Positions 63,001 to 64,000 of a stretch of DNA of 64,000 nt are shown here, piece by piece. This stretch comes from UBA12481 sp942493265 (lineage in GTDB: Bacteria > Bacteroidota > Bacteroidia > Bacteroidales > UBA12481). Location of the stretch: contig OW818688.1 of the NCBI GenBank assembly GCA_942493265.1, positions 1,922,001 to 1,986,000 on the forward strand, given 5' to 3'. The notes below the pieces were generated by a model that was not told the DNA's origin, ran no database searches, and saw only the letters and a program-made list of their open reading frames with translations. A program made the position numbers and the translations under genes. How positions within the stretch are numbered: the stretch's first letter is position 1; each line of letters starts with the position of its first letter.

Positions 63001-63711
63001 CTACAAAGCCCATCTGATGGTCCGGTAATTGCGACTCAGCGGCAACGTCTCCGTTCCAATTTCAACTGAATCGGTTCCGATAGCCCGGATGTGTCGGCGG
63101 TTTATCACAAAACCGCGGTGAATCCTGACAAATTCGGTATCAGGCAGCCGGCTCAATATTCCGCTGAGAGTCTCCAGCGTCAGGTGTTTATCACCTGATT
63201 TACTGAACACCTTAACATAATCCCCCATGGCCTGAAAGTAAAGGATATCCCTCATCGGGAGCCGGATCTCTTTACGATCGCACCGGATCATTAATACAGG
63301 GCTTTCTTCAGAGTCAATCACCGCTGAGGGAATTGGGTTCTTTTGTACATCCTGAAACCTGTTGATTGCGATCGCGAAGCGTTCAAAAGAGATCGGTTTG
63401 AGTAAAAAATCCAATACCTGAAAATTGAAAGCATCCACTGCATAGTCCCGGTGTGCTGTGGTAATGATTACTGCAGGTGGATTGGTTAGATTGCTAAGTA
63501 GTTGAATTCCGGTTACTTCCGGCATTTGTATGTCGAGGAACATCAGGTCGGTGTGATTACCCCTTAGAAGCGATATCGCATCGAAGGCATTGCGGGCTGT
63601 TCCGGCAAGCTTAAGATTCGCGAACGAATTCAGGTATTCCGTGATGATCCGGATTGCATTCGGTTCATCATCTACAATCAAACAATTCTTTTGAATTATT
63701 TTATTAATCAT
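63001..63711 (-). CDS. LytTR response regulator, second system
   Basis: The 236-aa protein has a receiver domain (LIVDDEPNAI with the acidic pair, phosphorylated Asp in MFLDIQMPE, LLKP with its Lys) and a LytTR domain (FVRIHRGFVINRRHIRAIG). It overlaps the stop of the upstream kinase gene by 8 bp. Distinct from the regulator at 53479, with a different linker and no direct LytTR-like promoter sites nearby. Confidence 0.88.
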   Translation of the reverse strand: MINKIIQKNCLIVDDEPNAIRIITEYLNSFANLKLAGTARNAFDAISLLRGNHTDLMFLDIQMPEVTGIQLLSNLTNPPAVIITTAHRDYAVDAFNFQVLDFLLKPISFERFAIAINRFQDVQKNPIPSAVIDSEESPVLMIRCDRKEIRLPMRDILYFQAMGDYVKVFSKSGDKHLTLETLSGILSRLPDTEFVRIHRGFVINRRHIRAIGTDSVEIGTETLPLSRNYRTIRWAL

Positions 63712-64000
63712 ACAGGGTAAGTTCTACGTTGAATTCATGATCCGATTTCCCGAAAATCAATTCATGTTTGCCCGGGTAGCCATGCTGCAGCCTCAACTGC
63801 ACCTGGACCAGCCCTAAACCCTTGTCGGATTCCATGGTGTCAGACCCTGACCGATAATTATTGGCGACAGAGAAATGGATCTCTCCGGGTTTTATTCTGA
63901 AACTGATATTTACCCAGCCAGCAGTGGTTATCTGTGCAAGTCCGTGCTTGCATGCATTTTCTACAAAAACAATGAAGATGAGCGGCGCAACACTTCGGTT
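63704..64000 (-). CDS. LytS-type histidine kinase, C-terminal end (cut by window edge)
   Basis: The frame open to the window edge reads VAPLIFIVFVENACKHGLAQ (N-box with the conserved Glu-Asn and Lys-His) and later DKGLGLVQVQLRLQ (the glycine-rich lid), then stops at TAA 63704-63706. This is the ATPase domain of a kinase of the same class as 54204-55265. Only 98 residues are inside the window; the sensor part lies beyond. It overlaps the LytTR gene start, so they form one operon. Confidence 0.85.
   Translation of the reverse strand, partial: NRSVAPLIFIVFVENACKHGLAQITTAGWVNISFRIKPGEIHFSVANNYRSGSDTMESDKGLGLVQVQLRLQHGYPGKHELIFGKSDHEFNVELTLYD

Overview
The window looks like chromosomal DNA from a Bacteroidota bacterium, most likely an environmental Bacteroidales/Marinilabiliales-type organism. 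The evidence is type IX secretion (T9SS) C-terminal domains on several secreted proteins, a TonB-dependent receptor next to a DUF4249 lipoprotein, 6-bladed beta-propeller lipoproteins, LytS/LytTR two-component systems, Bacteroidota-style promoters (TTG ... TTTG) and no consistent Shine-Dalgarno sequences. I see no rRNA, tRNA, CRISPR array or phage module.

Layout. 1-2 kb: tail of an alpha/beta hydrolase and two lipoprotein genes. 2-7 kb: a T9SS-exported protein, a small secreted protein and a membrane-bound AraC/TPR regulator. 7.09-10.86 kb: an IS1634/IS4-like transposon with two A+T-rich cargo genes, flanked by a 5-bp ATAAA duplication. 11-25.5 kb: beta-propeller proteins, an outer-membrane protein, a GH106-like glycosidase, a PAS sensor kinase, a cupin, a GH5/GH2-like glycosidase and an AsmA-like protein. 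25.6-55.3 kb: a block, almost all on the minus strand, bracketed by two closely related LytS-type kinases (26.2 and 54.2 kb); only the second has a LytTR regulator beside it. 55.4-64 kb: a DUF4185-like secreted protein, DUF2200, a radical SAM enzyme, an NlpC/P60 peptidase, a Ycf48-like T9SS protein, a lipoprotein related to the transposon cargo, and a second LytTR regulator with the C-terminal end of its kinase.

The most interesting signal is a shared promoter found six times between 28.6 and 53.5 kb. In the coding direction it has two 9-bp direct half-sites (about CCGCTWATC) with a 20-bp period, then exactly 10 bp to a TTG (-33), then exactly 23 bp to a TTTG (-7). The half-sites resemble LytTR binding sites, two of them exactly. 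The promoters precede two paralogous T9SS propeller/esterase modules, two paralogous envelope proteins (one heading a likely six-gene TonB receptor operon), a PQQ-propeller protein and a DUF4386 membrane protein. I infer a local regulon run by the LytS/LytTR pair at 53.5-55.3 kb. A second shared promoter (TTTGGTGG ... TAACTTTT, fixed 28-bp spacing) precedes three other genes. The transposon landed just downstream of one of these, so that promoter now points into the transposase. The sister copy at 21.0 kb acts as an empty-site control and confirms the insertion boundaries.
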